A DNA stretch of 64,000 nt from Candidatus Methylomirabilis lanthanidiphila (GTDB lineage Bacteria > Methylomirabilota > Methylomirabilia > Methylomirabilales > Methylomirabilaceae). Within the stretch, counting starts at the first letter, position 1, and the number at the start of each line of letters is the position of its first letter. Under the pieces are notes generated by a model that did no database searches, was not told the DNA's origin, and saw only the letters and a program-made list of their open reading frames with translations. The stretch spans positions 62,001-126,000 of the forward strand of contig CABIKM010000001.1 in the NCBI GenBank assembly GCA_902196205.1, in the 5' to 3' direction. Position numbers and translations under genes: made by a program. Positions 48,855 through 58,956 of this stretch are shown here, in pieces.

Positions 48855-49727
48855 TTAGCCGCGAGCCGCCCGCAACGCCTCGGCCCCTCCGACCACCTCG
48901 AGCAACTCCTTGGTAATTCGCTCCTGCCGGGCCTTATTGAACTGTAGCGTCAACAGGTCGATCATCTCTGAGGCGTTCTTGCTCGCCGCATCCATGGCGG
49001 TCATCCGGGCGCCGTACTCGCCCGCCAACGATTCCATGAGCGCCCTGTAGACCTGCACCTCAACGTGTTTCGGGAGCAACCCCTCCAGGATCGCCTGCGG
49101 CGACGGCTCATAGATGAAGTCGAGGGCGGCCAGATCCTCGGGGGCTTGCAACGGCTCGATAGGGAGCAGCCGTTCCACAACGACCCGCTGCGTGGCAACC
49201 GACCTGAATTCATTATAGACCAACTGGATCTCGTCCGCCTCCTCGGCCACATAAGCGTTCGCCAGCTCTTGACCCAACGCGGCGGCATGGTCGTACGCCA
49301 GCCGATCGAAAAAGCCGACCTGTTCCGACCGGATCGTGTAGGGGCGCCGCCGATAGAAATCGCGTGTCTTCCGACCGACCACCACCAGCGTGACGGTGGT
49401 CTCGCCGGGTGATGTGCGGAGCAGATCGAGCGACCGGCGCATGATGTTGCTGTTGAATCCTCCGCAGAGTCCCTTGTCGGCCGCGATGACGACGATGATC
49501 TTTTTGCCGGTTTCGCGTCGGCGGAGCAGCGGATGATATTGGGGATCGGCTCTCAGGGCCAGACTGGCCAGCACCTCCTGCATCTTGAAGGCATAGGGAC
49601 GCGCCTCGATGATGCGCTCCTGGGCCCGGCGCAGCTTGGCGGCCGCCACCAGCTTCATCGCCTTGGTGATCTGCTGCGTGCTTTTAACCGACGTGATGCG
49701 CCGCTTAATATCGCGTAAAGTCGCCAT
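48855..49727 (-). CDS. atpG: F-type ATP synthase gamma subunit
   Basis: A 290-residue rotor shaft. The N-terminal helix is RDIKRRITSVKSTQQITKAM and the C-terminal helix is DLLTLQFNKARQERITKELL with the GGAEAL end. Normally it follows atpA directly; here a four-helix-bundle gene and repeats stand between. Confidence 0.96.
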   Translation of the reverse strand: MATLRDIKRRITSVKSTQQITKAMKLVAAAKLRRAQERIIEARPYAFKMQEVLASLALRADPQYHPLLRRRETGKKIIVVIAADKGLCGGFNSNIMRRSLDLLRTSPGETTVTLVVVGRKTRDFYRRRPYTIRSEQVGFFDRLAYDHAAALGQELANAYVAEEADEIQLVYNEFRSVATQRVVVERLLPIEPLQAPEDLAALDFIYEPSPQAILEGLLPKHVEVQVYRALMESLAGEYGARMTAMDAASKNASEMIDLLTLQFNKARQERITKELLEVVGGAEALRAARG

Positions 49728-49734
49728 TGCTCCG

Positions 49735-50160
49735 CTAAGGGTTTCGGGTTTCGGGTTTCGGGTTTCGGGTTACTTTATATTTCGTGCCTCTGATGCCCGA
49801 CCTGCTCAGGTACGTCATCAACCCGCCGATCATCCGACTGGTCTCGTTAGCCAAGCCCAAGAGACGATCGCCGTCCTCTTTGCTGGCATAGCCTTGATCT
49901 GCCGCCACATAGATGTGGGAGACGACCTCGCCAGCCGAGCCTTTCGCCATTGCAAGGAACTGTACAAATTCGGCTGTCCCGCTTCTTTCGAAACCTTCAG
50001 CGATGTTGGACATGATCGAAACGCTGGCCCTACGAATCTGGTCGCGCAACGCAAAGTCCCTGGCGAACGCACCATCGTTCGAAATAGTATATACCTCGCG
50101 AGTCAGTTCTCGCGCTTTCTGCCATACTTCGATCTCTTCCAGGCTTCGGAACGTGGCCAT
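49735..50160 (-). CDS. Four-helix bundle protein (S23/IVP type) inside the ATP synthase cluster
   Basis: A 141-residue protein of the 23S-rRNA-intervening-sequence family. Residues 1-120 are four helices: EEIEVWQKARELTREVY, FALRDQIRRASVSIMSNIAEGFER, EFVQFLAMAKGSAGEV and ANETSRMIGGLMTYL. The last about 15 residues (KVTRNPKPETRNP) are written by TTTCGGG-type heptamer repeats. Similar genes are found inside rRNA IVS elements and as mobile orphans in many bacteria. Function is unknown. It splits atpA from atpG. Confidence 0.88.
   Translation of the reverse strand: MATFRSLEEIEVWQKARELTREVYTISNDGAFARDFALRDQIRRASVSIMSNIAEGFERSGTAEFVQFLAMAKGSAGEVVSHIYVAADQGYASKEDGDRLLGLANETSRMIGGLMTYLSRSGIRGTKYKVTRNPKPETRNP
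49739..49771. repeat. Heptamer tandem repeat GGGTTTC (over four units)
   Basis: Four full GGGTTTC units and a partial fifth, at the 3' end of the four-helix-bundle gene and reading as its C-terminal codons. A related tract is at the gene's other end. Confidence 0.92.
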
Positions 50161-50168
50161 TAGCTATG

Positions 50169-50227
50169 GAGTTTCGAGTTTCGGGTTTCGAGTCAACTCC
50201 AAACCCGAAACTGCAGACTCGAAACTC
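50169..50227. repeat. Heptamer repeat GAGTTTC/GGGTTTC with inverted arm
   Basis: Two GAGTTTC units and one GGGTTTC unit (50169-50189) followed by inverted copies (AACCCGAAAC, then GACTCGAAACTC). It lies just upstream of the four-helix-bundle start and at the atpA 3' end. With the tract at 49739-49771 it flanks that gene. Confidence 0.82.
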
Positions 50228-50231
50228 GTCG

Positions 50232-51758
<1,527 letters not shown>

Positions 51759-51776
51759 TCCGCTACCCTTTCAGTA

Positions 51777-52328
51777 TCAGCGATACTCGCTCTTCAACAG
51801 GTGCTCGCGCACCTTTCTCAGTTGTGTCCTCACCGATCCGTCGTAGATGGTGCCGCCGATCTGCGCAATGAAGCCGCCCACAATAGTCGGATCGACCCGC
51901 GTCTCCAGATAGATCTCCCGCCCTGTCGCCGTTCCCAGGCGCTCCTTCAGCCCGTGAATAACCGGCTCGGGCAGTGGAACCGCAGAGGTCACCGTGGCCT
52001 TCGCCCGTCGGAGTCGTTCGTCGATCAGCTCCTCATAGGCCAGGATCATCTCTCCGAGATGTGGCAGCCGTCGTTTCTCCAGAATCAGATTCAGGAAGTT
52101 CGCGGTAAGCGGCTTGACGCCGGTCCCCTCTGCAATCGTTTGCAAGACGCGCCGTTTATCGGTCAGCGGGACCGCCGGACTCGCGAAGAAGGCGCCAACC
52201 TCGCGGGTCCGTTTCATGGTCTCCGCAACCGTGCGGAGATCGCGTCCGACCGCCTCCAGTAGTTGCTGCTCGGCCGCAACATCCGCCAGCGCCTTGGCGT
52301 ATCGCTTGGAGAGGCCGCCGGCCCTCAC
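51777..52328 (-). CDS. atpH: F-type ATP synthase delta subunit
   Basis: A 183-residue stator subunit: an N-terminal helical bundle (SKRYAKALADVAAEQ) and the conserved C-terminal GGFIAQIGGTIYDGSVRTQL. It links F1 to the b subunit. The start overlaps atpF by four bases. Confidence 0.93.
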   Translation of the reverse strand: MRAGGLSKRYAKALADVAAEQQLLEAVGRDLRTVAETMKRTREVGAFFASPAVPLTDKRRVLQTIAEGTGVKPLTANFLNLILEKRRLPHLGEMILAYEELIDERLRRAKATVTSAVPLPEPVIHGLKERLGTATGREIYLETRVDPTIVGGFIAQIGGTIYDGSVRTQLRKVREHLLKSEYR

Positions 52329-52930
52329 CGCCCGCTCCCGATCTCGGCCACCACCTGCTCCGCCAGACGGCGGTGATCATCGGTTGTGAGGCTGCGGGCA
52401 ATCACGCGCTCCGCGACCCCCAGCGAGAGACCGACCACCTCTTGGCGAAGTTCGGCCTTCGCTCTTTTGACCTCCTGCTCGATCTGCGCCTTGGCCTCGG
52501 TCACGAGACGGGCGGCCTCTTCGCGCGAGGCCTTGAGCAGCCGCTGCCGCTCCTCCTCCACCTCGCGAACTGCCGACTCCCGCATCGCGGCGGCCTCCCG
52601 CCGGGTGGCAAGAATCTGCGCCTCGTACTCCTTCTGCGCTTGGGCCGCAGCCTCCTTGGCCGTCTTGGCCTCCTCCAGGGAACGCTTGATACCGTCGGCC
52701 CGCGTCGCCAGGAACTGGGTGAGCGGCGTGAATAAGAACTTGTACAGCACGGCGATCAAGATGAGGAAGTTCACGACCTGAATGAGCAGCGTCATGTTCA
52801 GGTTGATGATCCCGGGCTGCTCTCCCCCTCCATGCGCCTCCTCGGCGGCCCAGGCAGGGAATGCCGCGAGAAGCGACAGGCCGAGGAAGCTGGCCGCTAT
52901 TGCGATAAGCCGGATGCGATCCTTCGTCAT
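52325..52930 (-). CDS. atpF: F-type ATP synthase b subunit
   Basis: A 201-residue stator stalk protein. A signal-like first helix (residues 6-28) is followed by the true membrane helix MTLLIQVVNFLILIAVLYKF, then a long charged helix (EEAKTAKEAAAQAQKEYEAQ). The extra N-terminal hydrophobic segment is unusual for a short b subunit and may be a cleaved signal. It overlaps the atpI-like gene by four bases. Confidence 0.92.
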   Translation of the reverse strand: MTKDRIRLIAIAASFLGLSLLAAFPAWAAEEAHGGGEQPGIINLNMTLLIQVVNFLILIAVLYKFLFTPLTQFLATRADGIKRSLEEAKTAKEAAAQAQKEYEAQILATRREAAAMRESAVREVEEERQRLLKASREEAARLVTEAKAQIEQEVKRAKAELRQEVVGLSLGVAERVIARSLTTDDHRRLAEQVVAEIGSGR

Positions 52931-53337
52931 GACTGCTGATCCTCCATTCCGGTATTGCTGCTATGCGAAAATGACGAACGAACGATGAAATACCCGCCCA
53001 TTCCAAGCTGAACCGCGAGCAGGCCGAGCGCCATCCCGATCAGATTGACGGGCAGGTAGACGATCACGAAGAAGACGATGATGGCGACCCCGAGGAGTCT
53101 CAGAATGGATCTGACCCACCAGTACCCCTGACCACGCGACCGAGGCGCCGGACGCTCCGTGAGACGGACCACGGTCTGAACAATGAGTCTGAAGCTGAAC
53201 AGGCTGACGAGGGCGCCGGTGGCCAGACCCAAGGCCCAATCCCACTTCCCAAAGAGGCCAAAACAGACAAGCCCGGCCCCGACGAGGCCGAGCGCGCCAA
53301 CCAGCGTGCCCCGGACGAACTGCTCCCGTTCGTTCAT
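52927..53337 (-). CDS. AtpI-like ATP synthase subunit I
   Basis: A 136-residue membrane protein starting at MNEREQFVRGTLVG, with about four hydrophobic helices and an RLIVQTVVRL region. It sits first in the ATP synthase cluster, where AtpI-like proteins usually stand; AtpI helps assemble the c ring. Sequence similarity is loose, so the call relies on position. Genes for subunits a and c, which normally follow, are missing here. Confidence 0.68.
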   Translation of the reverse strand: MNEREQFVRGTLVGALGLVGAGLVCFGLFGKWDWALGLATGALVSLFSFRLIVQTVVRLTERPAPRSRGQGYWWVRSILRLLGVAIIVFFVIVYLPVNLIGMALGLLAVQLGMGGYFIVRSSFSHSSNTGMEDQQS

Positions 53338-53416
53338 ACTACCGGCAAAAAGCGCTGCCGGATCCCTTGAGCCGGACCTGGCAGCTCTCCATACCCCAAA
53401 GACCACCTAGCTTGCC

Positions 53417-54565
53417 CTATGATTCACAATCTGTCAAGCCTTTTTTACCCGCTTGGTCATGCTGCACCTCACAATCCGCCGCAACGGTAGCGCCGCCGAC
53501 AAGCAGATCTGGCTCCGATACATCATAGAACACGGCTGCCTGGCCGGGGGCAGGCGCGGGCTGGGGCTCCTGCCATCGAACCCGTATCCGGCCATCGCCC
53601 CCCATGGGGGACACCGTCGCCGCCATCGCGGCCTGGCGGGAGCGCACCTTCATCAGAACCGGCCGCTCGTCGGTTAAGCGATCCCATGCGATGAGATTGA
53701 GTCCCTCGGCCACGAATTCCGGTCGCAACAGTTCATCGCGTCGGCCCACAACGACCGCGTTTGTCTCCGCATCAAGCCGAACAACATAAAACGGGCCGCC
53801 CGCCAGCCCCAAGCCGTTGCGCTGGCCTACGGTATACAGCGCCAGGCCCCTATGCTGCCCGAGGATCCGGCCGGTACTGTCTGTGACGGGACCCGGTTTC
53901 AGACGATCCCCGCACTGCTCCCGCAGGTAGGTCCGGTAATCGTCACCCACAAAGCAGAGATCCTGGCTGTCAATCTTGGCGGCGACCCTCAAACCATACG
54001 CCGCAGCCCGTTTCCGAACCTGATCCTTAGTCATATGACCAACAGGAAAACAGAGCCTCGCAAGCTGCTCCTGGGTCAGGCTGTATAGAAAGTAGCTCTG
54101 GTCTCTTTCGTCGTCAGCCCCCCGGCGCAGCAGGTAGCGGCCGCTCGCTGACTCCCGCTCGACCCGCGCATAATGTCCCGTCGCGAGGCGCTCGGCCCCC
54201 AACCCCACCGCCTGCCGAAGCAGCGAGCCGAACTTTACGAGTTCATTACAACGCACACACGGGTTCGGCGTCAGCCCCCCCAGATAGGCCTCAGTAAACT
54301 CCTGGATCACCTTGCGCTGAAATTGCGACTCATAATTCAGGACGTAGTAGGGAATCCCAAGGTGCGCGGCCACAAGCCTCGCGTCCTCTGCGTCCTTGGC
54401 AGAGCAACAGCGGTCGGCCCGCTCCGACCCGTTCCCCGCCCCACGAGGCAACAGCTTCAGGCTGATCCCGACAACCTCATACCCCTGCTCTATGAGCAAA
54501 ACGGCGGCGACGGCACTGTCAACCCCGCCGCTCATCGCCACAACGACTCTCGGCTTGCGCTTCAT
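53417..54565 (-). CDS. mnmA: tRNA-specific 2-thiouridylase MnmA
   Basis: A 382-residue enzyme; the ATG at 54565 with an AAGGA site is preferred over a GTG 30 bases upstream. The PP-loop is AMSGGVDSAVAA. Catalytic cysteines are in TPNPCVRCNELVKF and SQDLCFVG, and GHYARV and DQSYFL are the usual tRNA contacts. It thiolates U34 of Lys, Glu and Gln tRNAs using sulfur from a cysteine desulfurase, which is encoded directly upstream. Confidence 0.95.
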   Translation of the reverse strand: MKRKPRVVVAMSGGVDSAVAAVLLIEQGYEVVGISLKLLPRGAGNGSERADRCCSAKDAEDARLVAAHLGIPYYVLNYESQFQRKVIQEFTEAYLGGLTPNPCVRCNELVKFGSLLRQAVGLGAERLATGHYARVERESASGRYLLRRGADDERDQSYFLYSLTQEQLARLCFPVGHMTKDQVRKRAAAYGLRVAAKIDSQDLCFVGDDYRTYLREQCGDRLKPGPVTDSTGRILGQHRGLALYTVGQRNGLGLAGGPFYVVRLDAETNAVVVGRRDELLRPEFVAEGLNLIAWDRLTDERPVLMKVRSRQAAMAATVSPMGGDGRIRVRWQEPQPAPAPGQAAVFYDVSEPDLLVGGATVAADCEVQHDQAGKKGLTDCES

Positions 54566-54596
54566 GGATTTGGTCCTTGCCTTTTCCGTTTTCACC

Positions 54597-55766
54597 CTAA
54601 ACCCTGACCCCTATACCCTGTATTTCAGCGGCGCGGACGCGCTCAACCAGCGGTGGCAAGAGATCAAGAATGTGCTCGATCTCCGCCTCCGTCGTTCCGG
54701 CGCCCAGGGAAAACCGAATCCCGCCGCCGTCGATCTCAGGCCTTCGGCCCATCGCTCGCAGCACGTGCGACGACTCAGGCGAGCCGGAGGCGCAGGCGGC
54801 ACCAGCGGAGACCTCGATTCCCTCGAGATCCAGTGCGACCATCAACGAGTCCCCGCGAACCCCCTGAAACGAGATGTTGGAGGTGTTGGACAGCCGCTGA
54901 TCCCGATCGCCATTCCGTCGAGTCCCCACGATATTGCCGAGGATGCCCGTCTCAAGGCGATCTCGCAGCACCCTCAGGCGCTCGTTCTCGGTCGGCATCG
55001 ATTCAAGCGCGATCTGTGCTGCACAGGCCATGCCCACCGCTGCTGCCACGTTCTCCGTTCCGGCCCTCACGCTATGCTCCTGCTCCCCACCATGGATTTG
55101 GGGGACGATCTTGGTCCCGGGACGAACATACACCGCCCCGATCCCCTTCGGCCCGTAGATTTTGTGTCCCGACAAGGTCAGCAGGTTGATCCCCAACGCG
55201 TCAACATCTACCGGCAGACGACCGAACGCCTGAACGGCATCCGCGTGAAAGACGATCCCGCGCCCTCGCGCGAGTTGCCCGATCTCAGCGATTGGAAAGA
55301 CGACCCCGGTCTCATTGTTGGCATGCATGAAGGAGATCATTGTTGTGTCGGGCCGAAGGCTCTGCTTAACTATCTCCGGATCGATGAGCCCTCCGGCGTC
55401 GACCGGCAGATAGGTCACTTCGAATCCCTGCGCCTCAAGGGCTCGACAGGCGCCGAGTACAGCCCTGTGCTCTACTACCGAGGTTATAATGTGCCGTCCC
55501 CGGTCCCGGGCGGCCCAGGCTGCGCCCGCAATGGCCAAATTGTCCCCCTCTGTGCCCCCCGACGTAAAGACCACGCCCTCCTTTTCCCGCGCCCCGAGCG
55601 CTGAGGCGATCACCTCGCGCGCCTCTTCCAGGGCTCGTTTGGCCTCCCTGCCCCGGCTGTGGCTCGAGCTGGCATTACCAAAATGCGAATTGAGATATGG
55701 TCTCATGGCGTCCAGCACCGCCGGCCGCACCGGGGTCGTCGCGTTATAGTCAAGGTAAATGCTCAT
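54597..55766 (-). CDS. Cysteine desulfurase (NifS/IscS family)
   Basis: A 389-residue PLP enzyme starting MSIYLDYNATTPV. The PLP lysine is in LLTLSGHKIYGPKGIGA, with SGGTEGDN near the cofactor phosphate and a C-terminal catalytic loop around GAACASGS. It takes sulfur from cysteine, and the neighbouring mnmA suggests that tRNA thiolation is a main user. The start overlaps the DUF4013 gene by four bases. Confidence 0.93.
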   Translation of the reverse strand: MSIYLDYNATTPVRPAVLDAMRPYLNSHFGNASSSHSRGREAKRALEEAREVIASALGAREKEGVVFTSGGTEGDNLAIAGAAWAARDRGRHIITSVVEHRAVLGACRALEAQGFEVTYLPVDAGGLIDPEIVKQSLRPDTTMISFMHANNETGVVFPIAEIGQLARGRGIVFHADAVQAFGRLPVDVDALGINLLTLSGHKIYGPKGIGAVYVRPGTKIVPQIHGGEQEHSVRAGTENVAAAVGMACAAQIALESMPTENERLRVLRDRLETGILGNIVGTRRNGDRDQRLSNTSNISFQGVRGDSLMVALDLEGIEVSAGAACASGSPESSHVLRAMGRRPEIDGGGIRFSLGAGTTEAEIEHILDLLPPLVERVRAAEIQGIGVRV

Positions 55767-56464
55767 GTGTCTGAGCAGATCCCGCCAAAAAGGCGGGCGC
55801 CGGCCACCAGGAGATAGAACGTCAGAAACGGCCACACCAGGAGACCCAAAACCGGGATGGCCCCGATGAGTCCTGCCACGATGAAGGATCCGAGGGTTAA
55901 CAGATACGCTTCTACGTACTCGGCCAGAACCTTGCGGATCCGCAACCAGACAATCGCGGGGTGCAGCGCGGCCTCAAGCCGCCGCTCTGACAGGTACCGC
56001 GCAATGCCCATCGGCAGAAAGAATCCGGCGGTAATTCCGGCGAGCATTCCGACCATGATCAAGGCAATGCCGAGAACCAGCTTCGCGCCCCCTTTCACCA
56101 AAAGACTGAAACCGGAGACAACGAAAAGAAGGGGAACGGTCTCGTAGGCCATGGCGAGCGCAAACAGGAGCAGCCCTTTGACGCAGAGGCTTGCCCACGG
56201 TCTCCATCCCGGCAATGAGTCTGTCTGCGGAATCGCCAGGGCGCCTTGAAAGGTCGCCAGAGCAAAGCCGAGCGCGGGGAAATTGGCAGCCTGTGCCAAT
56301 AAGGATCCTGCGGGGGCAAATTCTCGGGTAAACAGGAAGCCAAGGCCTACGAAGAGGGCTTGGAGGAGCAGTCCAACACCGCCGCCAATTGCGATCTTCG
56401 GTGCCCAGCTCCGATCCTCCAATGGGAAGACCAGCGCCTTCGCCGCTCGGTTAAGCACATCCAC
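55763..56464 (-). CDS. DUF4013-like integral membrane protein
   Basis: A 233-residue protein with about five to six hydrophobic helices. The layout suggests the DUF4013 family: an N-terminal amphipathic start (RAAKALVFPLEDRSWA), then glycine-rich helices and a terminal LLVWPFLTFYLLVAGARLFG. Function is unknown. It lies between parB and the cysteine desulfurase, on the same strand. Confidence 0.62.
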   Translation of the reverse strand: MDVLNRAAKALVFPLEDRSWAPKIAIGGGVGLLLQALFVGLGFLFTREFAPAGSLLAQAANFPALGFALATFQGALAIPQTDSLPGWRPWASLCVKGLLLFALAMAYETVPLLFVVSGFSLLVKGGAKLVLGIALIMVGMLAGITAGFFLPMGIARYLSERRLEAALHPAIVWLRIRKVLAEYVEAYLLTLGSFIVAGLIGAIPVLGLLVWPFLTFYLLVAGARLFGGICSDT

Positions 56465-56472
56465 TCCTGCGG

Positions 56473-56488
56473 TGTTTCACGTGCAACA
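56473..56488. promoter_or_regulatory. parS-like site beside parB
   Basis: TGTTTCACGTGCAACA has one mismatch to the bacterial parS consensus TGTTTCACGTGAAACA. It lies directly after the parB stop, where ParB would load to start chromosome partition. Confidence 0.85.
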
Positions 56489-56489
56489 T

Positions 56490-57335
56490 TCATCGCGCAT
56501 TGGGTCCACAGATACGCTCATAGATCCGGTCGAGATCGTCCGTCGAGTAAAACTCCACCTCGATCGTCCCCCCCTTGCCCTTTTTGCAAATATGAACCTT
56601 AGTGCCGAGCGCCTGCCGGAGTGCATCCTCGGCAGCCAGGATCGCCGGCTCGCTCGCCACAGGCCGTTTGGGGGCGGTGTCGACCTGTTTCAGCCGCCGA
56701 ACCAACGTCTCGGTGGCGCGCACCGACAGGCCACGGCGGATCGTCTCGTCACGCGCCCTGATCTGATCGGCTGCACGCTCCAGCCCCAGGAGAGCGCGGG
56801 CGTGCCCCTCCGATAGGGTTCCATCGACCAGGTCGCCCTGGACCTGCGTTGGAAGTTTGAGGAGTCGCAGCGCGTTTGCGACCGAGGACCGGTCCCGACC
56901 CACTCGCCGGGCCACCTCTTCCTGGGTCAGTCCAAACTCATCCTGCAGCCTTAAATAGGCCTCGGCCTGCTCAATCGGGTTCAGATCCTCCCGCTGCAGG
57001 TTCTCTACCAGCGCCACCTCCAACGCCTGGCTGCTGGAAAACTCTTTCACCAGGGCCGGGACCGTATCAAGTCCCGCTATCCGCGCGGCCCGGAGGCGCC
57101 GTTCGCCGGCTACCACCTCCAACCGTCCCCCGTCCCGCCGCAAAAGGATGGGCAAGAGCACCCCATGCGCCTTAATAGAGGCCGCCAGCTCATTGAGCTT
57201 CGCGTCGTTCATGGAGTGGCGGGGTTGGGATGTGCCCGGCGCGATCTCTTCGATACGAACCTGCATAACCCCGGAAAGATCGGCTCCGGGGATCAGTGTC
57301 TCCAGCCCTCTGCCGAGGGCTCTACGTTGCGCCAT
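56490..57335 (-). CDS. parB: Chromosome partitioning protein ParB
   Basis: A 281-residue protein starting [15 protein letters not shown]. The CTP-binding ParB/Srx domain has [20 protein letters not shown], followed by a helix-turn-helix ([20 protein letters not shown]) and a C-terminal dimer domain. It binds parS and spreads. Two parS-like sites lie within about 1.7 kb. The start overlaps parA by 14 bases. Confidence 0.95.
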   Translation of the reverse strand: MAQRRALGRGLETLIPGADLSGVMQVRIEEIAPGTSQPRHSMNDAKLNELAASIKAHGVLLPILLRRDGGRLEVVAGERRLRAARIAGLDTVPALVKEFSSSQALEVALVENLQREDLNPIEQAEAYLRLQDEFGLTQEEVARRVGRDRSSVANALRLLKLPTQVQGDLVDGTLSEGHARALLGLERAADQIRARDETIRRGLSVRATETLVRRLKQVDTAPKRPVASEPAILAAEDALRQALGTKVHICKKGKGGTIEVEFYSTDDLDRIYERICGPNAR

Positions 57336-58080
57336 CGGTGATCTCCCTGGCCAGGTGAAGGTAGCTTTCGGCCCCGGACGAGCGACTGTCATACAATAGA
57401 ACCGGCTTCCCAAAGCTGGGCGCCTCGCTCAGCCGCACGTTTCGGGGAATGACCGTTCTCAGGACGCCACGCGGAAAGTGACGCCGCACCTCCTGTTCCA
57501 CCTGCTCGCAAATATTCAGCCTCATGTCGTACATGGTCAGGACGATCCCCTCTACCTGAAGCTCCGGATTCAGCTTCGCCCGACAAAGGCTAATAGCCTC
57601 CATAATCCTGGCCAGACCTTCCAGGGCGTAGTATTCACATTGAAGCGGGATCAGCACCGAGTGGGCGGCCGCCAGCGCATTGACCGTCAGCAGGCCCAAG
57701 GAGGGCGGGCAGTCTATCAAGACAAAGGCGTATGCATCCGTTCCAAGCCCCAGCGCTTCCTTCAGGCGACCTTCCCGATGCGGGCTTAAGGCCAGCTCTA
57801 CCTCTGCCCCGATCAGCCGCTCTCCGGCCGGGACCAGATCCAGCCCCGGGGCGACAGTCGGCCGCGCCACCTCACAGACCTTCGCCCCGCCCAAGAGCAG
57901 GTCATACGCGGCCGGTGCGACCCCGTGTTCGACCCCCAATGCGCTCGTCGCATTGCCCTGCGGATCGAGATCGACGAGGAGCGTTCGGTGTTTCCCGGCC
58001 GCCAGAGAGGCTGCCAGGTTCACGGCTGTTGTGGTTTTACCGACCCCGCCCTTTTGGTTCGCAATGGCGATGATGCGCAT
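57322..58080 (-). CDS. parA: Chromosome partitioning ATPase ParA (Soj)
   Basis: A 252-residue Walker-type ATPase starting [20 protein letters not shown], with the deviant Walker [14 protein letters not shown] for the A' motif, and [16 protein letters not shown]. It moves ParB-bound origins along the nucleoid. It lies in the usual near-origin place downstream of rsmG. Confidence 0.96.
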   Translation of the reverse strand: MRIIAIANQKGGVGKTTTAVNLAASLAAGKHRTLLVDLDPQGNATSALGVEHGVAPAAYDLLLGGAKVCEVARPTVAPGLDLVPAGERLIGAEVELALSPHREGRLKEALGLGTDAYAFVLIDCPPSLGLLTVNALAAAHSVLIPLQCEYYALEGLARIMEAISLCRAKLNPELQVEGIVLTMYDMRLNICEQVEQEVRRHFPRGVLRTVIPRNVRLSEAPSFGKPVLLYDSRSSGAESYLHLAREITDGAT

Positions 58081-58150
58081 CGCTATCCTCCTAACTTAAC
58101 CCGGAAGGGTACCACAGACGGCGGCCGGAACAAAGCGGCGAGTTGCGGGA

Positions 58151-58166
58151 GGTTTCACGTGAAACA
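58151..58166. promoter_or_regulatory. parS-like site between rsmG and parA
   Basis: GGTTTCACGTGAAACA has one mismatch, at the first base, to the parS consensus. It stands just after the rsmG stop and before parA. With the site at the parB end it brackets the parAB pair. Confidence 0.88.
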
Positions 58167-58170
58167 TTCT

Positions 58171-58956
58171 TTAGTGGTCAGCCCTCTCCAGAACGACCAG
58201 ATAAGTTGGCGGCGTCCCTGTATCAGGGGCCGGGACCTCTCGGCTGTCTGCCCTCAGCCCCAACGTGGCGAGCAGCGGGCGCAGGGACGGGAGTGAGTCG
58301 CGCGCGCCCTGTCCCGCCTGGAGAATCAGTCGTCCGTCGGGCTTCAGGAGCGGCTCTACCATGCGCGCCACATCCGGGACCGAACCAACCGCCCGCGCGA
58401 AGACCGCATCATAGCTGCCTCGATGCTCGGGATTGCCGCATAGCTCCTCGACTCTCGCCTGGATGCATTGCACCCCGATAAGCCCAAGACGCCGTATGGT
58501 GGAGCGTAGAAAGGTGGCCCGTTTCCGTCTGGGCTCGAGCAGCACCATGTCGATATCAGGATAGGCTATCTTGAGGACCAGGCCGGGGAATCCCGCGCCA
58601 GATCCGACGTCTATGGCTTTTACTGACGGCGTGGGCTCGAAGGCTGCCCTGCAGGCAAGAGAGCGCAGGAACCCCTCGCGGATGATTGCTTGCTCAGTCC
58701 TCAGCCCGGTCAGGTTCATCTGCGAGGCCCACCGTCGCAGCTCAGACAGATAGACCTCGAACGTCCCATGCTGGGCCGGGGTCAACTCAATCCCGATGCG
58801 GTTGAGTCCTTGGCGGAGCAGCTCGCTACAGTCGACGGCGGCCGGCCAGATTTCTGCCGGTTCCGGCCGGTTATACCCGCTAGCTCGCCTCCGGCCCGCT
58901 GAGCGCGAGCTTCCCTCGCTTCTGCAGCCACTGCTGCTGACCCATTTGGAGGACAT
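58171..58956 (-). CDS. rsmG: 16S rRNA m7G527 methyltransferase RsmG (GidB)
   Basis: A 261-residue frame; the family core starts about residue 40 (CSELLRQGLNRI) and includes the SAM site KAIDVGSGAGFPGLVLKIAY. It methylates G527 of 16S rRNA. The only ATG overlaps yidC by 77 bases, and the true start may be a weaker codon further in. The first about 35 residues are unlike other RsmG proteins. Confidence 0.88.
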   Translation of the reverse strand: MSSKWVSSSGCRSEGSSRSAGRRRASGYNRPEPAEIWPAAVDCSELLRQGLNRIGIELTPAQHGTFEVYLSELRRWASQMNLTGLRTEQAIIREGFLRSLACRAAFEPTPSVKAIDVGSGAGFPGLVLKIAYPDIDMVLLEPRRKRATFLRSTIRRLGLIGVQCIQARVEELCGNPEHRGSYDAVFARAVGSVPDVARMVEPLLKPDGRLILQAGQGARDSLPSLRPLLATLGLRADSREVPAPDTGTPPTYLVVLERADH

